Assembly: GCF_000234355.1 (NCBI RefSeq)
Contig: NZ_AGQV01000001.1
Location: 998,377 to 1,062,376, forward strand
Length of the DNA: 64,000 bases
DNA from: Gluconobacter morbifer G707
GTDB taxonomy: Bacteria > Pseudomonadota > Alphaproteobacteria > Acetobacterales > Acetobacteraceae
Direction: 5' to 3'
Shown here: positions 37,833 to 47,856 of the stretch, in pieces
Layout: each line of letters begins with the position of its first letter
How positions within the stretch are numbered: position 1 is the stretch's first letter
Translations under genes and position numbers: made by a program
Notes under the pieces: model-generated
What the model saw: the letters and a program-made list of their open reading frames with translations, nothing else
What the model was told of the DNA's origin: nothing
The model's database searches: none

Positions 37833-38135
37833 GATGTGCTGCTCCTTGATGATCGGGCCGCCATGCAGGCCTGCTGAATGCAGCCGCGATGTCTGGCTCC
37901 GGGGCACTGGGCATCATGCTAGAGGCACTTCCGCGTGTCATCCATGATGCATGTCATCGCCGGGGCAGATACACTCATGGAATGTGCTTCGCCGGCGACA
38001 GAAGCAGCGAGAAAAACCGTCCGGGTGCCAATGTGCCTTGGGAAGGGCAGAAATATGCGTTAAACGCCCTGTCCGTCTGCACCGGTACGGGCAGGCTGAT
38101 TTGATTAAGATTCGGCAGGAATAGGAACTTTTTTC
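37833..38135. other. Divergent promoter region upstream of squalene-hopene cyclase
   Basis: About 300 bases that should hold promoters for the membrane protein and shc. GGCAGGAATAGGAACTTTTTTC precedes the TTG start of shc. No operator seen. Confidence 0.45.
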
Positions 38136-40193
38136 TTGAGCCCCGCAGACATCTCGACAAAATCGTCCTCCTTCCAGAGACTGGACAACATGCTGCCGGA
38201 GGCCGTGTCCTCGGCGTGCGACTGGCTGATTGATCAGCAGAAGCCTGACGGGCACTGGGTCGGGCCGGTTGAATCCAATGCCTGCATGGAAGCGCAGTGG
38301 TGTCTGGCGCTGTGGTTTCTCGGACAGGAGGACCATCCGCTTCGGCCGCGCCTGGCGCAGGCCCTGCTGGAGATGCAGCGGGAAGACGGTTCCTGGGGAA
38401 TTTATGTCGGGGCGGATCACGGGGACATCAACACGACGGTCGAGGCGTATGCCGCGCTGCGCTCAATGGGCTATGCCGCTGACATGCCGATTATGGCGAA
38501 GTCCGCGGCGTGGATCCAGCAGAAAGGCGGCCTGCGGAATGTCCGTGTCTTCACGCGGTACTGGCTGGCGCTGATCGGGGAGTGGCCGTGGGACAAGACA
38601 CCGAACCTGCCGCCCGAGATCATCTGGCTGCCCGACAATTTTATTTTCTCGATCTATAATTTCGCACAATGGGCGCGGGCGACCATGATGCCGCTGACCA
38701 TCCTGTCAGCCCGTCGGCCCAGCCGCCCCCTGCTTCCGGAAAACCGTCTGGACGGCCTGTTCCCCGAAGGGCGGGAGAATTTCGATTACGAACTGCCCGT
38801 AAAGGGCGAGGAAGATCTGTGGGGCAGGTTCTTCCGTGCGGCGGACAAGGGGCTGCATTCCCTTCAGTCCTTTCCTGTCCGGCGTTTTGTCCCGCGGGAA
38901 GCCGCCATCCGCCACGTAATTGAATGGATCATCCGCCATCAGGACGCCGATGGCGGCTGGGGCGGGATTCAGCCGCCTTGGATCTATGGCCTCATGGCCC
39001 TGTCCGTGGAGGGATATCCGCTGCATCATCCGGTCCTGGCGAAGGCGATGGATGCGCTCAATGATCCGGGCTGGCGCCGGGACAAGGGGGATGCAAGCTG
39101 GATCCAGGCAACGAACAGCCCGGTCTGGGATACGATGCTGGCCGTTCTGGCGCTGCATGATGCCGGGGCGGAAGACCGGTATTCGCCCCAGATGGACAAG
39201 GCGATCGGCTGGCTTCTAGACCGGCAGGTGCGGGTCAAGGGGGACTGGTCCATCAAGCTGCCCGACACGGAGCCTGGGGGATGGGCCTTCGAATACGCCA
39301 ACGACAAGTATCCCGATACGGACGATACAGCGGTTGCGCTGATTGCCTTGGCAGGATGCCGTCATCGGCCGGAATGGCGCGAGCGCGACATTGAAGGCGC
39401 GATTTCGCGCGGGGTAAACTGGCTGCTGGCCATGCAGAGTTCCAGCGGCGGCTGGGGCGCTTTCGACAAGGACAACAACCGGAGCATCCTGACGAAAATT
39501 CCGTTCTGCGACTTCGGGGAGGCACTTGATCCGCCCTCCGTGGACGTGACGGCCCATGTGCTGGAGGCGTTCGGCCTGCTTGGCATCTCCCGCAATCATC
39601 CGTCCGTTCAGAAGGCGCTGGCCTATATCCGCAGCGAACAGGAACGGAATGGTGCCTGGTTCGGGCGGTGGGGCGTGAATTACGTTTATGGGACGGGTGC
39701 GGTTCTGCCGGCGCTGGCCGCCATTGGCGAGGACATGACGCAGCCCTACATCGTCCGGGCCTGTGATTGGCTGATGTCCGTCCAGCAGGAGAACGGGGGC
39801 TGGGGCGAGAGCTGTGCGTCCTATATGGATATCAATGCGGTCGGGCACGGGGTGGCGACGGCCTCCCAGACGGCATGGGCGCTCATCGGGCTTCTGGCGG
39901 CGAAACGGCCTAAGGACAGGGAGGCCATCGCCCGTGGCTGTCAGTTTCTGATCGAGCGGCAGGAAGACGGAAGCTGGACGGAAGAGGAATATACCGGGAC
40001 CGGGTTCCCTGGTTATGGCGTGGGGCAGGCCATCAAGCTGGATGATCCGTCCCTGCCTGACCGCCTGCTTCAGGGAGCGGAACTCTCACGGGCCTTCATG
40101 CTGCGTTATGACCTGTACCGGCAGTATTTCCCGGTCATGGCGCTCAGCCGGGCGCGGCGCATGATGAAAGAGGATGCTTCGGCCGCTGCCTGA
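38136..40193 (+). CDS. shc: Squalene-hopene cyclase
   Basis: A 685-residue prenyltransferase-fold cyclase that converts squalene to hopene/hopanol, the core of hopanoid lipids. The catalytic acid motif DTDD is at residues 394-397. Several QW repeats are visible, such as QREDGSWG, GGWGGIQPPW, GGWGAFDKD, ENGGWGE and QEDGSWTEEE. The start is TTG at 38136 with AGGAA eight bases before it; ATG at residue 19 is an alternative but has no ribosome site. A monotopic inner-membrane protein. No other hopanoid genes are next to it, as far as I can see. Confidence 0.95.
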   Translation: MSPADISTKSSSFQRLDNMLPEAVSSACDWLIDQQKPDGHWVGPVESNACMEAQWCLALWFLGQEDHPLRPRLAQALLEMQREDGSWGIYVGADHGDINTTVEAYAALRSMGYAADMPIMAKSAAWIQQKGGLRNVRVFTRYWLALIGEWPWDKTPNLPPEIIWLPDNFIFSIYNFAQWARATMMPLTILSARRPSRPLLPENRLDGLFPEGRENFDYELPVKGEEDLWGRFFRAADKGLHSLQSFPVRRFVPREAAIRHVIEWIIRHQDADGGWGGIQPPWIYGLMALSVEGYPLHHPVLAKAMDALNDPGWRRDKGDASWIQATNSPVWDTMLAVLALHDAGAEDRYSPQMDKAIGWLLDRQVRVKGDWSIKLPDTEPGGWAFEYANDKYPDTDDTAVALIALAGCRHRPEWRERDIEGAISRGVNWLLAMQSSSGGWGAFDKDNNRSILTKIPFCDFGEALDPPSVDVTAHVLEAFGLLGISRNHPSVQKALAYIRSEQERNGAWFGRWGVNYVYGTGAVLPALAAIGEDMTQPYIVRACDWLMSVQQENGGWGESCASYMDINAVGHGVATASQTAWALIGLLAAKRPKDREAIARGCQFLIERQEDGSWTEEEYTGTGFPGYGVGQAIKLDDPSLPDRLLQGAELSRAFMLRYDLYRQYFPVMALSRARRMMKEDASAAA

Positions 40194-40579
40194 GGCGCGG
40201 TTCCAGAGAACCATGGTTCTGTATCCGTCCGGTTTGGCACACTGCTCTGTGAGCAGGTGTCAGGCTGGGTGGAATCAGGGCCACTGCTTTCCGATCCGGG
40301 CGTTCACGAAGCTGGGTATCTGACGGGTGGGTCAGCCCTGCTGTCGGACTGTAATGTGACTTCGGCCAATGTCGCGGACCGAAAAGGTTCGTCCGATTTG
40401 TTGTTCCGGACCTGAGATGGTGTTCAGCCTTTCTGCGGTCAGCGGAAGGGGCCCCGGAAGCCACGGGGTTTCCGGGGCCGTATCTCTGAACTGTCTGATG
40501 ATCCCGTATGGATAACGGAGGCCCGTTTCACGATAGTGGCTTCGGATCGGTCAGCGTGAATGGGCCGGAGCGGACCGGC
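40194..40579. other. Intergenic region between convergent genes
   Basis: About 386 bases. A long GC-rich hairpin is at 40450-40479; no gene is supported. Confidence 0.5.
40450..40479. terminator. GC-rich hairpin between shc and the OMF gene
   Basis: Stem GGCCCCGGAA/TTCCGGGGCC with a 10-base loop, placed between the ends of convergent genes. No T-run follows on either side beyond a few bases, so strength is uncertain. Confidence 0.6.
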
Positions 40580-42109
40580 TCAGGCATGGGGCGGTCTGGT
40601 GTCACTGGCTGTTGCAGGGTACCATCCGCCGCCGAGGGCGCGGTAGAGATGGGCCATGGAGACTGAAACGCCTGCGCTGGCTTCGGAGAGGGCGCTCCGG
40701 CTGGAGAGAAGGGCGTTCTGGGTGGTCAGGACGTTCAGGAAGTCTCCTGCGCCCTGTGCATATTGCAACTGGGCGATATGAACGGCGGTGTCGTCCTCGG
40801 TCACGGTTTCCGCCAAGCTGGCACGGCGGTCCTGTGCGGCGCTGAGATCCGCCATGGCGTTGTCGATTTCCTCCCAGGCATGGAGGATCGTGCGCTGGAG
40901 GGTGATGGCGGCTTCCTTCTGCTGGGCGCGGCGGAGGTGAAGCTGGCCTGTCAAACGGCCGCCCTCGAACAGGGGAAGGGTCATGGTCGGGCCGAAGCCG
41001 TACTGGCGGGAGGCCCATGAACCCAGTCCGCTGAACTGGAGGGCCTGGATGTCCAGGCTTCCGGACAGGGTAACGCGGGGGAAGAAATCCGCAATGGCCA
41101 CGCCGATGCTGGCTGTTGCGGCGTGAAGCCGATCTTCGGCGGCGCGGATGTCGGGGCGCCGTTCCGCGAGTTGGGATGGTAGGCCGACGGGGATGCTGAC
41201 CGGGACGGGCGGAATGTCCCGCGTGGTTCCCAGGCGGGAGGTCAGGGCTCCAGGCTCGCGGGCGATCATGAAGCTCAGGGCATTGATCAGATGGACCTGC
41301 TGGCTTTTCAGAACGGGAAGGCGGGCCTCGAAGTTATGGAGTTGTCCCCGTGAATAGGCGACATCGAGTTTTGTGGCCGTACCCTGCGTGAAGCGCATGA
41401 CGGTCAAGTCAACGCTGTGGCGGGCGATGTCGATGCTTTGCAGGATGATGGCCATCTGGGCCTGAACGTTGCGCAGGCTGATGTAATCCTGTGCGGTTTC
41501 CGCCATGAGGGAGACCAGCACATTACGACGCAGTTCCTCCGTCTCATGCATGGCTGCAGTAGCGGCTTCCACCTGCCGACGGACATGTCCCCAGAAATCC
41601 ACTTCCCATGACGCGCTGATGCCGTATTGCGGCAGGTTGAAGGACGGGTTTCCCTTTGCGCCATCCGCAGCGGCAGGGCCAAAGCCCTGTTCACCACTGG
41701 CGATTTCTCCCGGTCCGGCCTGTTCGGTCGTGCCCAGGAGGCCGAGGATACCATTCGTACTGGCCCGTTCACGGGCGTAGGATGCGGCGGCCTCGGAATG
41801 CGGCATCTGGGCTGCAGCGGCGATGCGGCGTTCGGCGCGGCTTTCATCGAAATGCAGGGCCGCGGTTCGGAGATCGAGATTGGTGCGAGCGACGTCCGCT
41901 TCCAGTTCCGTCAGGATGGGGTCGTTGTAGAGTTTCCACCACTGCGGATCGATGGCCAGTGTCTCTTCCGGGTGGCTTTGAGCGGGGGGAAGGCTCTCGT
42001 GCCAGTGTGCTGCGGTCTGGAGATCCGGCCGGTGATAGTCCGGGCCGACATTGCAGGCGTTCAGGACCAGCAGGCTCAGCAGCGGCAGGGTTTTTAGGGG
42101 GGAACGCAT
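40580..42109 (-). CDS. NodT-family outer-membrane factor of an EmrAB-type pump
   Basis: A 509-residue TolC-like lipoprotein with lipobox LNAC and the opening NVGPDYHRPDL. Two TolC repeats include VAYSRGQLHNFEARLPVL and LPSQLAERRPDIRAAEDRLHAA. It is the last gene of MFS-adaptor-OMF, starting nine bases after the adaptor stop. It completes a tripartite pump reaching the outer membrane. Confidence 0.9.
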   Translation of the reverse strand: MRSPLKTLPLLSLLVLNACNVGPDYHRPDLQTAAHWHESLPPAQSHPEETLAIDPQWWKLYNDPILTELEADVARTNLDLRTAALHFDESRAERRIAAAAQMPHSEAAASYARERASTNGILGLLGTTEQAGPGEIASGEQGFGPAAADGAKGNPSFNLPQYGISASWEVDFWGHVRRQVEAATAAMHETEELRRNVLVSLMAETAQDYISLRNVQAQMAIILQSIDIARHSVDLTVMRFTQGTATKLDVAYSRGQLHNFEARLPVLKSQQVHLINALSFMIAREPGALTSRLGTTRDIPPVPVSIPVGLPSQLAERRPDIRAAEDRLHAATASIGVAIADFFPRVTLSGSLDIQALQFSGLGSWASRQYGFGPTMTLPLFEGGRLTGQLHLRRAQQKEAAITLQRTILHAWEEIDNAMADLSAAQDRRASLAETVTEDDTAVHIAQLQYAQGAGDFLNVLTTQNALLSSRSALSEASAGVSVSMAHLYRALGGGWYPATASDTRPPHA

Positions 42110-42117
42110 GGCTGTCC

Positions 42118-43194
42118 TTACCGCCAGATGTAACGGTTGTCGTGGGAGTGCGAGCCATCAGGGGTGGAGGAAGTGTCGATCTCCGCTTCCACCGACATGC
42201 CGACACGGACACGCTCGGCCAGGGGCTGGCCGGGATCGAACGTCAGCTTGACGGGAACGCGCTGGACAACTTTCGTGAAGTTTCCGGTGGCATTGTCCGG
42301 CTGGATGGCGGCGAAGGCAACGCCGGTTGCGGGGGCGAGACTGTCCACATGGGCCCTGAGGGGATGGCCGGGAAAGGTATCGACCCAGATTTTCGCGGTC
42401 TGGCCTGTCTGGACCTTTGTGAGCTGGGTTTCCTGGAAATTGGCTAGGACATAGGCCTTGTGGACGGGCACGACGGCCAACAGGCCGGTACCGGGATGCA
42501 CATACGCACCCACGCGTACGCCACGTTCACCCACCACGCCCTCAACGGGGGCGGGGATAGTGCAGTAGGACAGGTTGAGTTCAGCCTGACGTTCGGCGCT
42601 CTGGGCGCGGAGAAGGGCGCCCTGCGCCTTTTCAAGCTGGGCTTTCAGGACGTCAACTTCCCGGGTAGCGGCATCGACGCTGGCTTTGTCTCGGGAAAGC
42701 TGGGCCACGGCTTCACGCTGCCGGGCATCTGCGCCCTGCTGCTGTTCGAGTGTGCTGGCGCCGCCCGCGGAGAGATTGCGGTACCGCGCGGCGTTCTGCC
42801 GGGCGAAGACGAGGGCGGCCTCGTCTGCCTCCACTGTGCTGTTTGCCGCGGAAATCAGGGAGGACTGGCGATTCAGGGCGGCCTGAAGGTTGCTGACGTC
42901 ACCCTGTGCGGCGGCGACGTCACCTTTCGCGACGCCGAGGGAGGCGCGGTAATCGTCATCCTCGATATGGGCGAGTTCTTCACCGGCGCGGACATATTCG
43001 TTGTCCTCAGCCAGAACCTGATCGATACGGCCAGAGACCTTGGGTGCGACGGTCGTGAAGTCGGCCGTGACGTAGGCGTCGTTTGTTTCCTGGTGGATGC
43101 CGTCTCCCACAACGAAACGGTCGGCGGTCCAGGCGAGGGCGGTCAGGACGATAACCGTGCAGCCAGCCAGCAGGAGAGGTTTGGTGGAAATCAT
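42118..43194 (-). CDS. HlyD/EmrA-type membrane fusion protein
   Basis: About 358 residues from ATG 43194, which lies 17 bases after the MFS stop; the longer open frame to 43353 overlaps the MFS gene and is unlikely. N-terminal anchor (STKPLLLAGCTVIVLTAL), biotinyl-lipoyl halves (VAPKVSGRIDQVLAEDNEYV and YCTIPAPVEGVVGERGV), a coiled coil (about 90-185) and the beta-barrel. It links the MFS pump to the outer-membrane factor. Confidence 0.9.
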   Translation of the reverse strand: MISTKPLLLAGCTVIVLTALAWTADRFVVGDGIHQETNDAYVTADFTTVAPKVSGRIDQVLAEDNEYVRAGEELAHIEDDDYRASLGVAKGDVAAAQGDVSNLQAALNRQSSLISAANSTVEADEAALVFARQNAARYRNLSAGGASTLEQQQGADARQREAVAQLSRDKASVDAATREVDVLKAQLEKAQGALLRAQSAERQAELNLSYCTIPAPVEGVVGERGVRVGAYVHPGTGLLAVVPVHKAYVLANFQETQLTKVQTGQTAKIWVDTFPGHPLRAHVDSLAPATGVAFAAIQPDNATGNFTKVVQRVPVKLTFDPGQPLAERVRVGMSVEAEIDTSSTPDGSHSHDNRYIWR

Positions 43195-43211
43195 GGGAAG
43201 CGGGTCCGGTA

Positions 43212-44879
43212 TCAGTGGGCGAGAGCGGGGGATGTCGCAGGAGGCACGGAAACGGGTGCTGGAGCTGACGCTTTGGGGAAGGGACCTTTGCCGGGGGGAT
43301 AGACCCGCTTTGGCAGAATGGCTGTCAGGGCGATGTAGAAAATGCAGATCCACATCACGACGAAATAGATGTCCACCAGTGCAAGGACGGTGGACTGCTC
43401 GCGGATGTAGGTATGGAAGATCTGAAGGGTATTGCGGGCGACATGTCCGGGATCGGGGGACGTGTTGCCGATGACGTTTTCGATGGGGTTGCCCATGCCG
43501 GAAAGGGCGGTGGCATTGTTGCCCGATCTGTCCAGCAGCATGGTGGAATGATACTGCTCGCGGCGGCGGAGCATTACTTCGAAAATGGCTGTGGCAAAGG
43601 CATTGGCCATCCCCTTGAGCATGTTGACCATACCGGAAATGAATGGTCCGTCCGCGGGTCCGAGGGACATGGTGGCGAGCATCAGGGTCGGGATCACGAC
43701 CATGGGCTGGCCGAAGATCTGGAGACCTTGCAGGAGATAGAAGTTGTCACGCACCCAGTCCGGGGTAAGCCACAGGCCCAGCCCGGCCGAGAGGGCCAGG
43801 CAGGTCATGCCGATGGCAAGAACATAGCGGCAGTCCACGACGCGGGTGTTGCAGATGGCGGCGGTCAGGGGGAGCATGATGAGCTGTGGCAGGGCGACTG
43901 TCAGGGCGACGGGCATGGCCTGGATGGGTCGGTATCCGCGGATTTCCTCAAGGTAGGTCATCGGGACCTCGTTCATGAGGGCGCAGATGATGAGCACTGC
44001 GACGAGGGTGAGGAGCGCCATCGTGATGTTGCGGTTCTTCCAGTACTGAAGGCGGAAGAAGGGGCTGTGATGGTGCCATTCGTGGAATAGGAAGCCGACG
44101 AAGAAGGCGCCGCCCCAGAAGGTCAGATGTGAGATCATCGGGGAGCGGAACCAGTCCAGACGATCGCCCTGATAGAGAACCGTGACGACGCAGAGAATGG
44201 AGGGCGCGCCGATGAAGAAGCCGCGCCAGTTGAACTTCTCGAAACGTTCCAGATGGACCGGGTCTTTGGGCAGTCCATAGGCCATCATGATGATGGCGAT
44301 GATGCTGAGGGGAATGACCTCCCAGTAGAGCCAACGCCAGCCGACATGCTCGAACCAGAGGGCTTCGAGCGGGCCGCCGAGATTGGGGCCGAACGTCGCG
44401 CTCATGGCGTAACCGCCAATGCCGAAGACCTTGATGGGGGGAGGCAGGTATTTGAGCATGACGGTCATGAGGACAGGGGGCAGGCAGCCCGCGCTCATGC
44501 CCTGCACGGCGCGGAGGAAGCACAGGGAGAACATGTCCGGCATGAAGGGCAGCGGAATGGAGAGAAGCGCCAGAACCGCCGTCATGAAGATGGAGAAGCG
44601 GTAGATCGAGAACGTCATGTAGAACCAAGGCGTGAAAGCCATGGCGGCGATGTTGAAGGCCTCGTAGACCGAGATGAACCACGTGCCTTCGTCGTGGCCG
44701 ATATGCATGGCGCCACGAATATCGGCGAGGCCGATCTCGGTAATGTGTTCATTGAAACCGGCAACATGCACAGCCAGCAGCATTCCCAGACAGCCGATAA
44801 CCGTACGCAATCCGAAAGGCGGGATGTAGGACGGTGGCTCGGGAGCCGCGGTTATGCTGGGTTGAACTGCATCTGCCAT
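43212..44879 (-). CDS. DHA2-family MFS efflux pump (EmrB-like)
   Basis: About 555 residues from ATG 44879, which follows AGGAAGG; a GTG-free upstream extension to 44906 is less likely. Fourteen membrane segments, with the MFS loop motif GTWFISVYEAFN and RAVQGMSAGCLPP. The long cytoplasmic C-terminal half is usual for DHA2. It exports drugs or toxic acids with the downstream adaptor and outer-membrane factor. First gene of the operon and divergent from a LysR regulator, which probably controls it. Confidence 0.9.
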   Translation of the reverse strand: MADAVQPSITAAPEPPSYIPPFGLRTVIGCLGMLLAVHVAGFNEHITEIGLADIRGAMHIGHDEGTWFISVYEAFNIAAMAFTPWFYMTFSIYRFSIFMTAVLALLSIPLPFMPDMFSLCFLRAVQGMSAGCLPPVLMTVMLKYLPPPIKVFGIGGYAMSATFGPNLGGPLEALWFEHVGWRWLYWEVIPLSIIAIIMMAYGLPKDPVHLERFEKFNWRGFFIGAPSILCVVTVLYQGDRLDWFRSPMISHLTFWGGAFFVGFLFHEWHHHSPFFRLQYWKNRNITMALLTLVAVLIICALMNEVPMTYLEEIRGYRPIQAMPVALTVALPQLIMLPLTAAICNTRVVDCRYVLAIGMTCLALSAGLGLWLTPDWVRDNFYLLQGLQIFGQPMVVIPTLMLATMSLGPADGPFISGMVNMLKGMANAFATAIFEVMLRRREQYHSTMLLDRSGNNATALSGMGNPIENVIGNTSPDPGHVARNTLQIFHTYIREQSTVLALVDIYFVVMWICIFYIALTAILPKRVYPPGKGPFPKASAPAPVSVPPATSPALAH

Positions 44880-45055
44880 AAGGTGCCTTCCTGCTTTGGG
44901 ATGCATCTATCTGGGAGTGGTACGGTCCGAAAACCCACAGTTCTGGCAGATGACGATTTCACTTTTCGGAAGGATCGGAGAGGATGCTTACGGCACTGTG
45001 GCAGGAATACGAATACAGGGTTCTCTTGGCGGAACAATTATGAAAGGGGCAGGGC

Positions 45056-46036
45056 ATGGCGCGTAAAGTCACGGCAGCACGGCGGTATGATCTGGACCTG
45101 TTGCGTTATCTGCAGGTTCTGGTGGAAGAGCAGAGCGTTTCGCTGGCGGCACAGCGACTTCAGGTGAGTGAAGCTGCGATGAGCCGGCACCTGGCAAAGC
45201 TGCGGACGGTGTTCGGGGATCCGATTCTGGTGTTGTCCGGACGCAGGATGGTGGCGACGGCATTCGCCAATCGCATCCGGGACCGGGTTCAGAATCTCGT
45301 GAAACTTGCGGATGAACTCGTCAATGACAGTGATGATCTGGATCTGCGAGAGCTGGCGCCCTGTTTTACCATCCGTGCGCATGATCTGATTGTTGGGGCG
45401 TTCGGCCACGCTGTCCTCAGAACGCTGAAAGAGAGCTGTCCGGGGTGCAGGGTCATTTTTTCACCGGAAACCGAGGAATCTGCCAGCGAACCCCTGCGGA
45501 AAAACCGGATCGATCTCTATATCGGCGCGACGGATGATCTTGCGCCGGAGATCATGAAGCAGACCCTTTTCCATACGGAATTTCGCGGCCTGGTCCGCAA
45601 GTCGCATCCGATCCTGAAACGGGGTGTGACGCCACAAACCTTGGTGGATTACGATCATATCAGTATTTCCCGCAAAGGACGGATGCATGGGCCGCTCGAC
45701 GTCATTCTCAGGGAAAAATATGGACTGGCACGGCGGATTGCGATGGTTGTGCCAACCTATTACGCCATGATCGAGACGATGCGGGAGACGGACATGATCC
45801 TGCCGCTGCCGGATATCGTCATTGATCGGTTACTGCTCGACCGGATCGAGCTGGAAGCGTTCGAATTTCCCTTTGCTCTGCCGCCCGTGATCTGTTTTCA
45901 GGCCTGGCATCCGCGGATGGATATGGATCTTGTTCACCGCTGGTTGCGGGAAACGGTTTTCCATACCATCCGTCAGGAGCTCCACCGCATGAGGGAAGCC
46001 AGTGAACGGAAGGCTGCTTCCGCCGGGCCTACATAA
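45056..46036 (+). CDS. LysR-type transcriptional regulator
   Basis: A 326-residue regulator with the LysR winged HTH (about residues 20-75, SLAAQRLQVSEAAMSRHLAKL) and a substrate-binding-type C-terminal domain. It is of the NodD/PcaQ-like subgroup by its start ARRYDLDLLRYLQVLVEE. It starts about 175 bases from the divergent DHA2 efflux operon, so it likely senses an exported compound. Its 3' end overlaps the converging OprB porin by 8 bases. Confidence 0.88.
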   Translation: MARKVTAARRYDLDLLRYLQVLVEEQSVSLAAQRLQVSEAAMSRHLAKLRTVFGDPILVLSGRRMVATAFANRIRDRVQNLVKLADELVNDSDDLDLRELAPCFTIRAHDLIVGAFGHAVLRTLKESCPGCRVIFSPETEESASEPLRKNRIDLYIGATDDLAPEIMKQTLFHTEFRGLVRKSHPILKRGVTPQTLVDYDHISISRKGRMHGPLDVILREKYGLARRIAMVVPTYYAMIETMRETDMILPLPDIVIDRLLLDRIELEAFEFPFALPPVICFQAWHPRMDMDLVHRWLRETVFHTIRQELHRMREASERKAASAGPT

Positions 46037-47483
46037 ACTGAATATGGCTCTTGAACCCCAGCAGGGCTGCGTTCCGCAAGTTGTACTGCGCGTTGGGGCG
46101 GACGTAATATTCGAACAGCGGAGTGAAAATGACGCCGCGCATGACGTGAACAGCGTAATTGAGTTCCATGACAATGGTGCTTCTCTGAACGCCGGTGGCA
46201 TGGTTGGGCATGGTTTCGCCGTTCTGGAGCAGTTCTTCTTCCGTCCTGCTCACGCCGGAGGCGATTTTCGTATAGGTAAAGGCAAATCCCAGCGTGTCGT
46301 ATGGGCGTGAGCGCAGGAAGCCGCGATTGATGAGGGCACCGTAGGCAAGGTAACGCCGCAGGGATGTATGGGGATCGTTATAGATGATGCCGGTCAGGGC
46401 AGTCAGGCCGGAATCCTTGTCATGGTAATGAATCAGGCGCTGATCAAACATGACCCAGGTCGACCAGGAGGCGCTGTGAACTTTCGGACTCAGGCCGGTT
46501 TTGGCATATGATCCGCCGTACAGGTCATAATAATTGTCGTTTTGTGGTGTGCTGAACAACTGGGCGCCAAACTTGTAATGGCCGGGGAGGGTTCCGTTGC
46601 GGAAAACCGGCTCCCAGGCGGTTTCGATGGGGGCGGCGTAGCCGATGATGTTGGAGCCGTTGAACTTGAAACCAGTCCGGTGCTGGTAAACCTGATAGAT
46701 TCCGTTCTCGATGGGATAAACGCCCGTCTGGATGTAAACGGATTTCACGGGCCGTCCGCGCACGCGGAAACCCCATGTCGCAGCAGGGTAGCCGGCGTCA
46801 TAGTTCGTATCCGTGATGCCTTTGGGACGGCCGCAGAAGCTACCGTTCTGGAAGTTGCAGAACAGGGGACTGGCCGCGAAATCGGAAATTTCCGACATGC
46901 GCCCGGCAGCGATGGCCAAGCGGCCGCCGAACAGCGTTTCCTCTCCATACATATAGACAAGATGGACGACGACGTTTCCGCCACCGCCGTAGTCTTCGGA
47001 GGCATGATTCAGCCAGTCCCCGAACATGCGGTTCGCAGTGGTTCCGTACCGGCCCACGGTCACCATATGGGTAGCGAAACCTTTCAGTCCCGCAAGTTTC
47101 TCCCAGTTGATATCAAGCTGCAGGGCGTACTGTCCGGCATTGCTGGCGCCCTGCTTGTAGTTTGAGAACCCTTTGGTGGTTCCTTTGGTCGGTGGCGTGA
47201 TCGCGCCTGCAAATTCGTTGGTGTTGTCGACGAGGAAATTAATTCCTTTCTGACGAAGCCATACCGAGAGGGGATTGGAAATAATGGCTTCCGGTGTGGA
47301 AAATGCAGGAACGGACGTTTTTTTGGATGCATTTGCCGGCAAGGGGGTGGAAACCAGAATACTGGGGGCGGACCCCACGTCCCGATCCATGACCTGCGCC
47401 CGCGCGGAGGACGCCATACTGATGGATACCACGGAAAAAGCGAGCATTGCGGCAGAAAAACGGTAGGTTTTCCGGTTCAGCAA
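46029..47483 (-). CDS. oprB: OprB-family carbohydrate-selective porin
   Basis: A 484-residue outer-membrane protein with a signal peptide (RFSAAMLAFSVVSISMASSARAQ cut near residue 30) and a beta barrel pattern (repeated aromatic-ended strands, such as YGGSYAKTG and VMELNYAVHVMRG). Ends with an F-containing strand (HIQF). OprB porins admit glucose and other sugars. It is divergent from the gluconate permease gene, suggesting a sugar/sugar acid uptake locus. A real terminal residue of the barrel is Met after Phe, which is slightly unusual. Confidence 0.88.
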   Translation of the reverse strand: MLNRKTYRFSAAMLAFSVVSISMASSARAQVMDRDVGSAPSILVSTPLPANASKKTSVPAFSTPEAIISNPLSVWLRQKGINFLVDNTNEFAGAITPPTKGTTKGFSNYKQGASNAGQYALQLDINWEKLAGLKGFATHMVTVGRYGTTANRMFGDWLNHASEDYGGGGNVVVHLVYMYGEETLFGGRLAIAAGRMSEISDFAASPLFCNFQNGSFCGRPKGITDTNYDAGYPAATWGFRVRGRPVKSVYIQTGVYPIENGIYQVYQHRTGFKFNGSNIIGYAAPIETAWEPVFRNGTLPGHYKFGAQLFSTPQNDNYYDLYGGSYAKTGLSPKVHSASWSTWVMFDQRLIHYHDKDSGLTALTGIIYNDPHTSLRRYLAYGALINRGFLRSRPYDTLGFAFTYTKIASGVSRTEEELLQNGETMPNHATGVQRSTIVMELNYAVHVMRGVIFTPLFEYYVRPNAQYNLRNAALLGFKSHIQFM

Positions 47484-47856
47484 CTTGGTTTCTCCATACG
47501 TTTTCCAGTAACAACCTGGAAATATCAGTTTCTCGTGAGGTAAAAGAGGAGTTTCAGGAAATTCTACTATAAAAATTCGTGACGGAAATCATCCTGTAAA
47601 ATCTGTTTTCTCCGGGTATCATCTAAAATTTACCTTTAATGAAAAATAAAGCGAGACAATAAAAATATTTTTATAAAATTACGAAGTGTTTTATTGGGCC
47701 ATTTACAATCCTGAAAAAATTTCAATTTATGTCTCGTGAGCTTTACTCACGATTTCGGGAAATATCCCAAGTAGCCCCAGTGGCGATCTTGTTACTTTTC
47801 TTCTTTTTTCCAGACGCTCATGAAAAGACTTTGCACTGCCAAGGATTAAGCTTTTC
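47484..47856. other. Divergent regulatory region between porin and gluconate permease
   Basis: About 370 AT-rich bases. A perfect 16-base palindrome ATAAAAATATTTTTAT lies at 47659-47674, a candidate operator. No gene is supported. Confidence 0.5.
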